Shown: positions 16,271 to 24,680 of the stretch, piece by piece
Position numbering within the stretch: the stretch's first letter is position 1
Layout: each line of letters opens with the position of its first letter
DNA from: Halovulum sp039180525
Lineage (GTDB): Bacteria > Pseudomonadota > Alphaproteobacteria > Rhodobacterales > Rhodobacteraceae
Direction of reading: 5' to 3'
Length of the DNA stretch: 64,000 bases
Assembly: GCA_039180525.1 (NCBI GenBank)
Contig: JBCDDF010000003.1
Span: 107,944 to 171,943, forward strand
Program-made: the position numbers and the translations under genes
The notes under the pieces: model-generated
The model's database searches: none
Told to the model about the DNA's origin: nothing
What the model saw: only the letters and a program-made list of their open reading frames with translations

Positions 16271-16633
16271 ATGCAGAAAGTGACGGGGATCGGCGGGATC
16301 TTTTTCCGCGCGCGGGCGCCGAAGGATTTGTTGGAGTGGTACAGGACGCATTTGGGCCTGGACATGAGCACCGGCGTCTGGCGTCAGGAAGAGGGTTGGA
16401 CGGTGTTCGCGCCGTTCGAGGAAGACACCGACTATTTCGGCGCGGCAGATCAGCAATGGATGATCAATTTCCGGGTCGAGGATCTGGACGCGACGATCGC
16501 GCAACTGAAGGACGCGGGTATCGCGGTGGAAACCCGCGCCGAGTGGGACAGCGAGGTCGGCCGCTTCGCGCGCATCCACGACCCTGAGGGCAACCCGATC
16601 GAACTGTGGCAGCCGGGCGGTCCGGCGGCATGA
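16271..16633 (+). CDS. VOC-superfamily (glyoxalase/bleomycin-resistance fold) protein
   Basis: A 120-residue single VOC module. It begins with KVTGIGGIFFRARAPKDLLEWYRTHLGLD and ends with GRFARIHDPEGNPIELWQP, the paired beta-alpha-beta-beta-beta repeats of the family with the metal-ligand Glu in the final ELW. Such small VOC proteins are glyoxalase-like lyases, dioxygenases or resistance proteins; the substrate is unknown. Its stop overlaps the start of the GAF-domain reductase gene in an ATGA arrangement. Confidence 0.85.
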   Translation: MQKVTGIGGIFFRARAPKDLLEWYRTHLGLDMSTGVWRQEEGWTVFAPFEEDTDYFGAADQQWMINFRVEDLDATIAQLKDAGIAVETRAEWDSEVGRFARIHDPEGNPIELWQPGGPAA

Positions 16634-17082
16634 ACGATGGCCTGCCTGCGGCGGTGACCCGTGCCCGCGCGGTCTGCGCCGGGGAAACCGATCAAATCGC
16701 TTTGATGGCCAGCATCGCCTGCGAACTGTTCCACGGCGATCCGCGCTGCGACTGGGTCGGCTTCTATCGGGTTACCGCGCCCGAACTTCTGACCATCGGC
16801 CCCTATCAGGGCGGGCATGGCTGCCTGCGCATCCCCTTCGACAAGGGCGTCTGCGGTGCCGCCGCGCGGGAGCGGCGCACGCAACTGGTGCCGGATGTGG
16901 AGGCGTTCCCCGGCCATATCGCCTGTTCCTCGACCACGCGGTCGGAACTTGTGGTGCCGGTGCTCGATAGCGCCGGGTCGGTGATTGCCGTGCTGGATCT
17001 GGACAGCGATGCGGCCGATGCCTTCACCATCGCCGACGCGGCGCTGCTGGAGCGGTTCATGCAGGATGTGTTTGCCGTATGA
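16630..17082 (+). CDS. msrC: Free methionine-(R)-sulfoxide reductase (GAF domain)
   Basis: A 150-residue stand-alone GAF protein matching fRMsr (E. coli YebR/MsrC), which reduces free methionine-R-sulfoxide using thioredoxin. Cys65, Cys75 and Cys99 fall in GGHGCLRI, DKGVCGAA and GHIACSS with spacings of 10 and 24, the same as the three redox cysteines of the E. coli enzyme. The start at 16630 overlaps the VOC gene stop; an in-frame start 24 nt upstream is less likely. The gene ends only 6 nt from the convergent asparaginase gene. Confidence 0.9.
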   Translation: MNDGLPAAVTRARAVCAGETDQIALMASIACELFHGDPRCDWVGFYRVTAPELLTIGPYQGGHGCLRIPFDKGVCGAAARERRTQLVPDVEAFPGHIACSSTTRSELVVPVLDSAGSVIAVLDLDSDAADAFTIADAALLERFMQDVFAV

Positions 17083-17088
17083 GCGGCG

Positions 17089-18084
17089 TTAGCCGCCGGC
17101 AAATGCGGTCTGAACCGCGCGGGTGTGGCCGGTTTCGATATTACGTCGGTTGAAAATCGGGGCATGGGTGAACGCCCGCACCCGGGGGTCGGCGGGATCC
17201 AGGACGCCCAAATGGACCAGCAACGCCGCGATGGCGGCCTCGGATGCGCGGGTGGCGCCGTCTTCGATCTTAAGCGCCACGGCCATGCGGCGTGCGGGCA
17301 GGATGGCGGCGAAAACGCCTTCCGCCCCGGTTTTTAGTGCCAGATGTCCGGGCATGACGCGCATCAGCCGGGTGCAGGCGCGCCCCTCTCCGGCGACCAG
17401 ATCGGGATGCGCCATCATCGCCCGCACCAGCCGTTCGGCCGCCGTCGCACGGGTCCGGGCCAGCCTGTCGGGCGCCGCCATCAGCGCCAGGGCGCGCCCG
17501 AACCCGGCCAGCGTGAAGGCGAAATTGGGGGCCGAGCACCCATCGATGCCCCAGCCTGGGCTATCCTCCTGCGCCATGTCTTCCATCGCGGCGCGGGCGG
17601 CGCGCTGCACCGGGTGATCGGCATCGATGTAGTTCGGGCCGGCCTTTAGGTGCTGGGCCAGCGTCAGAAAGCCGGTGTGCTTGCCCGAACAGTTGTTGTG
17701 CACTTGGGTCGGCTCTGCGCCGTTCAGCGCGGCGCGGGCATCCCGATCGTTGGGAGGCTGCGGGCCGCAGCGCAGCGCCGTCTCGTCCAAGCCCAGATCG
17801 GCCAGCCAGGCGGTCACGCGGCTGGTGTGGATGGTCGCGCCGCTATGCGAAGCGCAGGCCAGCGCCAGATGCGCATCCGACAATGCCCCGCCAGCGCGGC
17901 TTTCGAGCAGTGGCAGCGCCTGCAGCATCTTGGCCGCCGATCGGGGATAGATCAGCGTCTGGGGGTCGCCCCAGGCGGCGATGATCGCGCCGATGTCGTC
18001 GACCACGACCGCATGACCGCGGTGGCGGCTTTCCACGCGATCGCCGCGGGTGACCTCGACCAGGACAGGGGGCGGATCAGCCAT
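17089..18084 (-). CDS. Class 3 L-asparaginase (Rhizobium AnsA / COG4448 type)
   Basis: A 331-residue protein of the asparaginase II family found in rhizobia and actinobacteria, unrelated to the E. coli type. Characteristic blocks are VEVTRGDRVESRHRG, LIYPRSAAKMLQALPL (with the SxxK-like Ser and Lys), CASHSGATIHT, VHNNCSGKHTGFL and DGCSAPNFAF. It hydrolyses asparagine to aspartate and ammonia. The ATG at 18084 is chosen as the start of homology; it overlaps the end of the ECF sigma-factor gene by 8 nt, so the two are probably co-transcribed. Confidence 0.87.
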   Translation of the reverse strand: MADPPPVLVEVTRGDRVESRHRGHAVVVDDIGAIIAAWGDPQTLIYPRSAAKMLQALPLLESRAGGALSDAHLALACASHSGATIHTSRVTAWLADLGLDETALRCGPQPPNDRDARAALNGAEPTQVHNNCSGKHTGFLTLAQHLKAGPNYIDADHPVQRAARAAMEDMAQEDSPGWGIDGCSAPNFAFTLAGFGRALALMAAPDRLARTRATAAERLVRAMMAHPDLVAGEGRACTRLMRVMPGHLALKTGAEGVFAAILPARRMAVALKIEDGATRASEAAIAALLVHLGVLDPADPRVRAFTHAPIFNRRNIETGHTRAVQTAFAGG

Positions 18085-18652
18085 CCAGAAAAGCGCGCGC
18101 CGCGGCATCGCCCAACTGGCCGCGCAAATGCTTGAACGACAGGCGGATGCGCGATTTGACCGTGCCGAGCGGCAGGTCGAGCAGTGTCGCGACCTCACCA
18201 TGGCTGAGCCCGTCGTAGAACGCCGCCCGCAGCACGATGCGCTGTTCTTCGGGCAGGCTGCCGATGGCCTCGCGCATACGGGCGGCCAGTTGCTGCGTGC
18301 TGAGCGTCTCCAACCCCGAAGGTTCGGGGTCCGGTCGGAACAGCGGATCCTCGGGGTCGGGTTCGGGGCGTGCGCGGGCGCGCAGACGGTCGATGCGGCG
18401 ATTGCGGGCGATGGCGAAGATCCAGGTCGACACCGCCGCCTTGGCCGGATCGAACAGATGCGCCTTGCGCCAGACAGTCACCATGACCTCTTGCGCGATC
18501 TCGTCAGCCTCGTCATCGGCGGTGCCGGCGCGCAGCATGAAGGCTTTGACCCGGGTGGCGAAGCGGCCGAACAACTCGGCAAAGGCGGCGCGATCCTGCG
18601 TTGCGATCAGCGCGAGCAGGTCGCTGTCACTATGATTCGACATATCGCCCAT
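18077..18652 (-). CDS. ECF-family RNA polymerase sigma factor (RpoE/ChrR-group-like)
   Basis: A 191-residue sigma-70 family ECF factor. Region 2 covers about residues 15-85 (AFAELFGRFATRVKAFMLRAG, EIAQEVMVTVWRKAHLFDP, TWIFAIARNRRIDRLR) and region 4 about 130-180 (LPEEQRIVLRAAFYDGLSHGEVATLLDLPLGTVKSRIRLSFKHL). The RRIDRLR and Pro/Glu/Asp-rich linker resemble sigma factors normally paired with a zinc-binding ChrR-type anti-sigma encoded directly downstream. Here the next gene is an asparaginase, and no anti-sigma is visible in the neighbourhood. ATG at 18652 or 18643 is possible; neither has a strong ribosome site. Confidence 0.85.
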   Translation of the reverse strand: MGDMSNHSDSDLLALIATQDRAAFAELFGRFATRVKAFMLRAGTADDEADEIAQEVMVTVWRKAHLFDPAKAAVSTWIFAIARNRRIDRLRARARPEPDPEDPLFRPDPEPSGLETLSTQQLAARMREAIGSLPEEQRIVLRAAFYDGLSHGEVATLLDLPLGTVKSRIRLSFKHLRGQLGDAAARAFLDG

Positions 18653-18885
18653 TCAGGCGGAGTTTACAGAAGGCGTCCGGCGAAACCAATTGCCGGGCGG
18701 TGCCGTGTCGAGAATTTAATGTTGGCCGTTTCAGGCGCCCTCTTGAAAAACGCGGCCCTTCCTGACAGGCAAAAGTGGTCGATCGGGCAGATCGGGCGGG
18801 CCGGCCGCGAACGGCAGGCCGCAATCGGGGGCGTAGAGCAGACCGCGCGGGCAACGACCCGCGAAACGACGGAGGCATAAGGCAA

Positions 18886-19410
18886 ATGATCCGAAAGACG
18901 ATTCTGACTTTGGCGCTGCTGGGGCTGGGCGGTGCGGCGGGCGCACAGACCAACCCCTCGGTGGCGGCGTTCACCGATTGGAGCGTGTTCAACCCCAGCG
19001 ATCCGCGCGAGTGTTACATCGTGTCGCCGCCGACATCGACCGAAGCTCGCCGGGACGGCAGCACCGTTTCGGTGCGACGTGGCGACATTCTGCTGTTCGT
19101 GACCATCCGCCCCGATCAGGGCGTGGACAAGGAAGTCAGCTTTACCGGCGGGTATCCGTTTCGCGAGGGCAGCGTGGTCGAGGTGCGCATCGGCAGCGAC
19201 ACGTTCGCGATGTCGCCGGGTTCGGGCGACGGGCAGGAATGGGCCTGGCCCGCCTCGCCCGAGCGTGACCGGGAGTTGATCGCGGCGATGCGCGCCGGCA
19301 GTTCGGCCACCGTGACCGCGGTGTCGAGCCGTGGCACCCAGACAACCGACAGTTTCTCTTTGCTGGGCTTCACTGCGGCGTTGGAAGAGGCGGAAAACCT
19401 CTGCCAATAG
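18886..19410 (+). CDS. Invasion-associated locus B (IalB)-like secreted protein
   Basis: A 174-residue exported protein. The signal peptide MIRKTILTLALLGLGGAAGA ends near residue 20. The mature part begins TNPSVAAFTDWSVF and has the CYIVSPP and late AENLC cysteine positions and the GDILLFVTIRP / ERDRELIAAMRAGSSATVTA pattern of the IalB/COG5342 family. In Bartonella IalB is linked to erythrocyte entry, but homologues are widespread in free-living alphaproteobacteria with unknown function. The start at 18886 has GGAGG 13 nt upstream. Confidence 0.75.
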   Translation: MIRKTILTLALLGLGGAAGAQTNPSVAAFTDWSVFNPSDPRECYIVSPPTSTEARRDGSTVSVRRGDILLFVTIRPDQGVDKEVSFTGGYPFREGSVVEVRIGSDTFAMSPGSGDGQEWAWPASPERDRELIAAMRAGSSATVTAVSSRGTQTTDSFSLLGFTAALEEAENLCQ

Positions 19411-19460
19411 GGCGCGTCGTCGGAGCCTCCGGCGGGAGTATTTGGGGACCAAAGAAGCAG

Positions 19461-19490
19461 GGGCGCCCGGGGGTTCGGGCGCCCATTCTT
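19461..19490 (+). terminator. Probable terminator after the IalB-like gene
   Basis: A strong hairpin GGGCGCCCG / CGGGCGCCC (19461-19484) with a short G-rich loop is followed by ATTCTTGTT, about 50 nt beyond the stop of the IalB-like gene. The T-run is interrupted, so strength is uncertain. Confidence 0.65.
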
Positions 19491-19604
19491 GTTGCCGGTG
19501 TCCGCGCCCTTGGCAGGGGTGTTTGCTGAACCGGACCAGCGCGGAGCATGCGCTTATCATTCGGGCGCGGGTGTGGTATGCGCGCGGCTTCGCAGGAGGA
19601 TCCG

Positions 19605-20771
19605 ATGAACCAGCCCGCCCCGATCACGCCGGAGGTCATGGCGCTGCCGCGCAAGGCGGCAGGGGCGCCGAACCTGATCGGGTTGACGCGTGAAGCGCTG
19701 GTCGAGGCGCTGGCGCCACTGACGCCCGAGCGGCAGGTGAAGATGCGCAGCCGGCAGATCTGGGGCTGGCTCTATCAGAAGGGCGCGCGCGATTTTGACG
19801 CGATGACGGATTTGTCGAAATCCTATCGCGCCGCGTTGGCGGAACGGTTCTGCGTCGCGCGGCCGGAGATCGTGACGCGCCAGATCTCTGCCGATGGGAC
19901 CCGCAAGTATCTGCTGCGGATCGCAGGCGGGCACGAGGTCGAGGCGGTTTATATCCCTGAGGAAGATCGCGGCACGTTATGTATCTCCTCCCAGGTTGGC
20001 TGCACGCTGACCTGTTCGTTCTGTCATACCGGCACGCAAAAGCTGGTGCGCAATCTGACCGCGGCTGAGATCGTGGGCCAGATCCTGGTGGCGCGCGACG
20101 ACCTGGAGGATTGGGGGCACAAGGATCCCGGCGACCGGCGGCGGATCTCCAACATCGTGCTGATGGGCATGGGCGAACCCTTGTACAACTTCGAGGCGGT
20201 GCGCGATGCGATGCGGATCGCCATGGATGGCGAGGGGATCAGCCTCAGCCGGCGGCGGATCACCCTGTCGACCAGCGGCGTGGTGCCCGAGATCGTGCGG
20301 GCGGGTGCGGAGATCGGCTGCATGCTGGCGATCAGCTTTCACGCCACCACCGATCCGGTGCGCGATCATCTGGTGCCGATCAACAGGAAATGGAACATCG
20401 AGTCGCTGTTGCAGGCGTGCCGCGACTATCCGCGGCTGTCGAACGCGGAACGGATCACGTTTGAATACGTGATGCTGAAGGATGTGAATGACAGCGACGC
20501 CGACGCCCGCCGACTGGTGCGGCTGATCGCCGGCATTCCGGCCAAGATCAACCTGATCCCGTTCAATCCTTGGCCGGGTGCGCCCTATGAGCGCTCGGAC
20601 TGGGACCGGATCGAGGCGTTTGCCGAGATCGTCAACCGCGCCGGTTATGCGAGCCCTGTGCGCACCCCGCGCGGCGAGGACATCATGGCCGCCTGCGGGC
20701 AGTTGAAAAGCGCGACCGAGCGGGCGCGCAAGTCTCGCGCCCAGATCGCGGCAGAGGCACAGGGCGGTTGA
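19605..20771 (+). CDS. rlmN: Dual-specificity 23S rRNA/tRNA A2-methyltransferase RlmN
   Basis: A 388-residue radical SAM enzyme that methylates C2 of A2503 in 23S rRNA and A37 in some tRNAs. The CX3CX2C cluster is Cys133, Cys137, Cys140 (GCTLTCSFCHTG). Other conserved parts are RQIWGWLYQKG, GMGEPLYN, LSTSGVVPEI, LAISFHATTD and the late PRGEDIMAACGQLK, which holds the second catalytic Cys. The start at 19605 is fixed by GGAGGA six nt upstream; a 57-nt in-frame upstream extension lacks homology. Confidence 0.96.
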   Translation: MNQPAPITPEVMALPRKAAGAPNLIGLTREALVEALAPLTPERQVKMRSRQIWGWLYQKGARDFDAMTDLSKSYRAALAERFCVARPEIVTRQISADGTRKYLLRIAGGHEVEAVYIPEEDRGTLCISSQVGCTLTCSFCHTGTQKLVRNLTAAEIVGQILVARDDLEDWGHKDPGDRRRISNIVLMGMGEPLYNFEAVRDAMRIAMDGEGISLSRRRITLSTSGVVPEIVRAGAEIGCMLAISFHATTDPVRDHLVPINRKWNIESLLQACRDYPRLSNAERITFEYVMLKDVNDSDADARRLVRLIAGIPAKINLIPFNPWPGAPYERSDWDRIEAFAEIVNRAGYASPVRTPRGEDIMAACGQLKSATERARKSRAQIAAEAQGG

Positions 20772-20924
20772 GCGCGCCGCTACGTTAACGCCTCGTTTAC
20801 CTCAAGGACCGCGTCTAAGGCGTGGAACTTCTTGCCGGATTTGTGAAGCTGTGAGACCATGCCATCGGGCCTTGGCCCGCATGAGGCAGATCGCAGCAAC
20901 TACATTCGCAAAGAAGATACCGTC

Positions 20925-21428
20925 ATGAGCTCCCCCGTTCTCGGCCGACGCCCCCTGGTTCTAGGTCTTTCGGCCCTTGGTGTGACCGCCTGCACCGCGC
21001 CCCCGCGCACCCAGGCGGACCATGTGATGATCCTGAAAAACGAGCGCCGGCTCTTGTTGATCAAACACCGCGCGGTGTTCGAGGAATACCGTGTGGGTCT
21101 GGGCTTTTCACCCACGGGCCATAAGCGGCACGAGGGCGATGGCCGCACGCCCGAGGGCCAGTACTGGGTCGATCGCAAGAACCCCAACAGCGCCTTTCAC
21201 CTGAGCGTCGGGCTGGATTACCCCAACGCCATGGATATCGCCCGCGCCCGTGCCATGGGGGTGGATCCCGGCGGCGATATCTTCATCCATGGCCGTCCCA
21301 ACGGGCCGTATGATCCGACCGACCCGGACTGGACCGCCGGCTGCATCGCCGTCACCAACCGCGAGATGGAAGATATCTATGCAAGCGTGCGTATCGGGAC
21401 ACCGGTGACCATCACCAACAGCGCCTGA
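20925..21428 (+). CDS. L,D-transpeptidase (YkuD/YafK-type) lipoprotein
   Basis: A 167-residue exported protein with a signal sequence carrying paired Arg (LGRRPLVLG) and a lipobox-like VTAC, Cys23. The YkuD catalytic motif is complete: IFIHGRPNGP supplies the His, and DWTAGCIAVTNREMEDI supplies the catalytic Cys. It resembles the YafK/DpaA subgroup. In E. coli DpaA cleaves Braun lipoprotein from peptidoglycan; whether this protein attaches or removes a crosslink is not decided by sequence. A hairpin at 21445-21473 follows the stop. Confidence 0.87.
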   Translation: MSSPVLGRRPLVLGLSALGVTACTAPPRTQADHVMILKNERRLLLIKHRAVFEEYRVGLGFSPTGHKRHEGDGRTPEGQYWVDRKNPNSAFHLSVGLDYPNAMDIARARAMGVDPGGDIFIHGRPNGPYDPTDPDWTAGCIAVTNREMEDIYASVRIGTPVTITNSA

Positions 21429-21444
21429 CGCCGCGCGGGCGCGC

Positions 21445-21473
21445 GCCCCGCTTTCGGCCATCCGAAACGGGGC
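21445..21473 (+). terminator. Hairpin downstream of the L,D-transpeptidase gene
   Basis: The stem GCCCCG-(C)-TTTCGG / CCGAAA-CGGGGC has 12 pairs with one bulged C and a CCAT loop, 17 nt after the stop codon. No T-run follows, so it may be a weak terminator or an RNA-stabilising structure. Confidence 0.5.
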
Positions 21474-21560
21474 GGTTCGTCCCGGTCGTGGTCGAAGCCC
21501 GCGTCCAAAGGATTTCCGCGATGGCGCATGCGGCGTAGGCTGGTGGAAAACGGGGGATGC

Positions 21561-22595
21561 ATGCCCGAGTTCACTGCGGCGATGATCGGCCATGGCATGG
21601 TGGCGGCCACACATCTGCGCGCCTTGCACGACTTGCGGGATCGGGTGCGGTTGAAGGGGGTGCTGGGCCGCGATCCCGAGCGCGCGGCCGCGTTTCTGGA
21701 CGCGGCCGAGGTCGGCGACCCGCGACCCCAGGTGTATCGCGATTTGGCGGCGGTGGCCGATGATCCGCAGGTCGACTTCGTGCTGCTGCTGACGCCGCCG
21801 AATGCACGCGCGGAACCGGTGGCGGCGCTGGCCGGTGCCGGCAAGGCGATCCTGATGGAAAAACCGGTGGAACGCACCACCGACGCCGCGAGGGCGCTGG
21901 TGGAAACCTGCGAAGCGGCGGGCGTGCCGTTGGGGCTGTGCTTTCAGCATCGGTTCCGGGAAGTCTCGCAAATCCTGCACCGGCGCCTGGCCGAGTTGGG
22001 CCCGCTGCGCGCGGTGGAGGCGCATGTGCCCTGGTGGCGGCCGCAATCCTACTACGATCCGCCAGGCCGGGGCACATATGCCCGCGACGGGGGCGGGGTG
22101 TTGATAAACCAGGCGGTCCACACGCTGGATTTGATGCTGTGGCTGGCCGGCCCGGTGACCCGGGTGCAGGCGATGGCGACGACGACCGGTTTTCATACCA
22201 TGGAGGCGGAGGACTTCGTCAGCGCCGGGTTGCGTTTTGCTAACGGGGCGGTGGGCGCGCTGACCGCCAGCACGGCCAGTTTTCCAGGTTCCTCGGAAAG
22301 CCTTACGCTGCATGGGGTGCATGGCTCTGCGCAGCTCAGGGCCGGTGTGTTGCGGCTCGACTGGCAGGATGGGCGGGCAGAGACCTTGGGTGCCGTTGGC
22401 GGGACCGGCGGTGGGGCCGACCCCATGGCCTTTACCCACGCCTGGCATCGTGACCTGATCGCGGACTTTCTGGAGGCGCTGCGCACCGGACGCCCGCCGG
22501 CGATCCCCGGGCGCGCGGCGCTGGCGACCCATGCGGTGATCGATGCGCTGACGGCCTCGGCCCGCGCCGGTCGGGCGGTGGAGGTCGCGTCGTGA
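21561..22595 (+). CDS. Gfo/Idh/MocA family oxidoreductase (first of three)
   Basis: A 344-residue NAD(P)-dependent dehydrogenase. The N-terminal Rossmann segment (AAMIGHGMVAATHLRAL, with a modified glycine motif) is followed by LLLTPPNARAEPV and the catalytic-lysine motif MEKPVERT. The C-terminal alpha/beta substrate domain includes LGLCFQHRFR and GVLINQAVHTLDLMLWL, with the conserved His. The ATG at 21561 has GGGGGA upstream and starts the homology. Members oxidise or reduce sugars, inositols and related polyols; the substrate is not deducible. The gene is coupled to the next one by a GTGA overlap. Confidence 0.87.
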   Translation: MPEFTAAMIGHGMVAATHLRALHDLRDRVRLKGVLGRDPERAAAFLDAAEVGDPRPQVYRDLAAVADDPQVDFVLLLTPPNARAEPVAALAGAGKAILMEKPVERTTDAARALVETCEAAGVPLGLCFQHRFREVSQILHRRLAELGPLRAVEAHVPWWRPQSYYDPPGRGTYARDGGGVLINQAVHTLDLMLWLAGPVTRVQAMATTTGFHTMEAEDFVSAGLRFANGAVGALTASTASFPGSSESLTLHGVHGSAQLRAGVLRLDWQDGRAETLGAVGGTGGGADPMAFTHAWHRDLIADFLEALRTGRPPAIPGRAALATHAVIDALTASARAGRAVEVAS

Positions 22596-23590
22596 TCCGG
22601 ATGGCGGCGATCGGCATCGACCATCGCCACATCTTTGGACAGATCGCGCATATGCAGGCGGCCGGTGCGGTGCTGGCCGGCTGGTGGACCGAGGGCACGC
22701 CGGGGACGCTGCCGGGCTTTGTGAAACGCTTCCCCCACGCGCCCCGCGCCGCCGATCGGCGGGCGCTGCTGGACGATCCCACCATCGATCTGATCCTGCT
22801 GGCCGGTATTCCGGCCGAGCGCGCCGGTCATGCGGTCGAGGCGATGCGCGCCGGCAAGGACGTGATGACCGACAAGCCGGGCTGCACGACGCACGATCAA
22901 CTGATCGATTTACGCCGGGTCCAGCGGGAAACCGGCCGTATCTGGTCGGTCGACTTTTCCGAACGCTTCGAGGTCCCCGCGGTCACCCGCGCCGCCGAAT
23001 TGGTGGCGGCGGGCGCCATTGGCCGGGTCGTTCAGACCGTGGGCCTGGGCCCGCACCGGCTGAACCGGGCGACCCGTCCGGACTGGTTCTTCGACCGTGC
23101 GCGATATGGCGGGATCCTGACCGACATCGCCTCGCACCAGATCGATCAGTTTCTGCATTTCACCGGGTCGGCGGATGCCGAGATCACGCTCGCGCAGGTT
23201 GCCAACTACGCCAACCCCGGCGACCCGGGCCTGCAGGATTTCGGCGAGATCGCCCTGAAGTCGGCCGGTGCCCACGGCTATATACGCGTCGACTGGTACA
23301 CGCCCGACGCGCTGCCGACCTGGGGTGATGGGCGGCTGACGATCCTGGGGACAGACGGCACGATCGAGATCCGCAAATACCTGGATATCGCGCGCGACAA
23401 TGCGCCCGATCATCTGTTCCTGGTCAACGGTACACGGTGCGAAAAAGTCCCCTGCGGCAACGCCGGGTACCCTTATTTCAGGGCCCTTGCCGCCGACATC
23501 CGAGACCGGACAGAGACGGCAATGCCCCAGACCCACGCCTTCAAGGTCATGGATCTGGCGCTGACTGCGCAGGCGATGGCCGAAGCATGA
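22592..23590 (+). CDS. Gfo/Idh/MocA family oxidoreductase (second of three)
   Basis: A 332-residue relative of its neighbours with the same two-domain plan. The N-terminus MAAIGIDHRHIFGQI lacks the textbook GxGxxG, and the catalytic-lysine motif reads TDKPGCTT instead of EKP. The C-terminal domain has GGILTDIASHQIDQFLHF, the family His region. The GTG start lies inside the stop of the first gene; an ATG nine nt later is possible. Lower conservation of the nucleotide-binding glycines suggests a distinct cofactor mode or subfamily. Confidence 0.82.
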   Translation: MIRMAAIGIDHRHIFGQIAHMQAAGAVLAGWWTEGTPGTLPGFVKRFPHAPRAADRRALLDDPTIDLILLAGIPAERAGHAVEAMRAGKDVMTDKPGCTTHDQLIDLRRVQRETGRIWSVDFSERFEVPAVTRAAELVAAGAIGRVVQTVGLGPHRLNRATRPDWFFDRARYGGILTDIASHQIDQFLHFTGSADAEITLAQVANYANPGDPGLQDFGEIALKSAGAHGYIRVDWYTPDALPTWGDGRLTILGTDGTIEIRKYLDIARDNAPDHLFLVNGTRCEKVPCGNAGYPYFRALAADIRDRTETAMPQTHAFKVMDLALTAQAMAEA

Positions 23591-24591
23591 GCCGCAGGGT
23601 CGCCATCCTGGGCGCTGGCATCGGGGCGCAGCATGCCGCGGCCTATGCCAAGCTTTCCAACCGGTTCGAGGTCGTGGCGGTCTGTGACCGCGACACCACC
23701 CGCGCCGCCGCCATCGCGCCGGCCGGTGCCCGGGTTGTCGCAGCACTCGACCCCATCCTCGCCGACCAGGCCATCGATGTCGTCGATATCTGCCTGCCAC
23801 CGCGCCTGCACGCGGCCGTCGCCGTATCCGCGCTGGCTTCGGGCAAGCATGTGATCTGCGAGAAACCGCTCGCACTGTCGCTGGAGGAGGTGGCGCAGAT
23901 CGAGGCTGTGTCCGGCGCGGCACAGGTGTTTCCGGTGTTCCAATACCGGTATGCCCCGGCATTCGACCGCCTGCGCGCGCTGATCGCCGCCGGGTTGGCG
24001 GGCCGCCCCTTGGCCGCCAGCCTGGAGACGCATTGGAACCGCGGCGCGGATTACTACGCCAACCCATGGCGCGGCACGGTCGCGGGTGAGGGCGGGGGCG
24101 CGTTGATCACCCATGCGATCCATGTCCACGATCTGGTGACGCATCTAATGGGCCCGGTGGACAGCGCCTTTGCTCAAACAGCGACGCATGTGAACGCCAT
24201 CGAAACCGAAGACTGCGCCGCCGTCAGCCTGCGGCTGCGAAACGGTGCGCTGGTCAGCAGCTCCGTGACCCTTGGCGCCGCGCGTGAAACCACACGCATG
24301 CGGTTGATCTATGCGGGCCTGACCGCGACCAGCGGTACGATGCCATATGCCCCGGGCGAAGGGGACTGGAGTTTCGAGGCCCGCGACCCCGCGCTGCAAA
24401 CCGAGGTCGATGCGGTGCTGGCCGCAACACCGATCGGCCCGCCGGGCTACCAGGGTTTTTTCCAGGCGGTGGATGCGCGTCTTGCGGGTGCCGACGGGCA
24501 GGCGGTTACGCTGGCTGACGGCCGCGCCGCGGTGGCTTTGGCGGCGGCGCTCTATGCAAGCCGGGATAGTGGCCACGCCGTCGCGCTTTGA
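23587..24591 (+). CDS. Gfo/Idh/MocA family oxidoreductase (third of three)
   Basis: A 334-residue protein with the most canonical signature of the three: the Rossmann motif VAILGAGIGAQHAAAY, DICLPPRLHAAVAVSAL, the catalytic ICEKPLAL, and GGGALITHAIHVHDLVTHL in the C-terminal domain. Start chosen by the ATGA overlap with the second gene. The three enzymes form one transcription unit and may carry out successive oxidation and reduction of one sugar-like compound (inference). No transporter or regulator for such a compound lies beside them. Confidence 0.88.
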   Translation: MSRRVAILGAGIGAQHAAAYAKLSNRFEVVAVCDRDTTRAAAIAPAGARVVAALDPILADQAIDVVDICLPPRLHAAVAVSALASGKHVICEKPLALSLEEVAQIEAVSGAAQVFPVFQYRYAPAFDRLRALIAAGLAGRPLAASLETHWNRGADYYANPWRGTVAGEGGGALITHAIHVHDLVTHLMGPVDSAFAQTATHVNAIETEDCAAVSLRLRNGALVSSSVTLGAARETTRMRLIYAGLTATSGTMPYAPGEGDWSFEARDPALQTEVDAVLAATPIGPPGYQGFFQAVDARLAGADGQAVTLADGRAAVALAAALYASRDSGHAVAL

Positions 24592-24680
24592 CCGGCGCCG
24601 GGGGCGGCATCGCCCGCCGATACTGGCGGGTGCGATTTGGGCCGCGGTGGGACGCCTGCGCCGGCCTGCGCCGGCGGTCC

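Noticed and set aside
14429..16579. Very long minus-strand open frame (716 codons) opposite amtB
   Set aside because: It is antisense to glnK, amtB and the VOC gene, is rich in His/Arg/Gln as expected of a GC-rich shadow frame, and has no family features.
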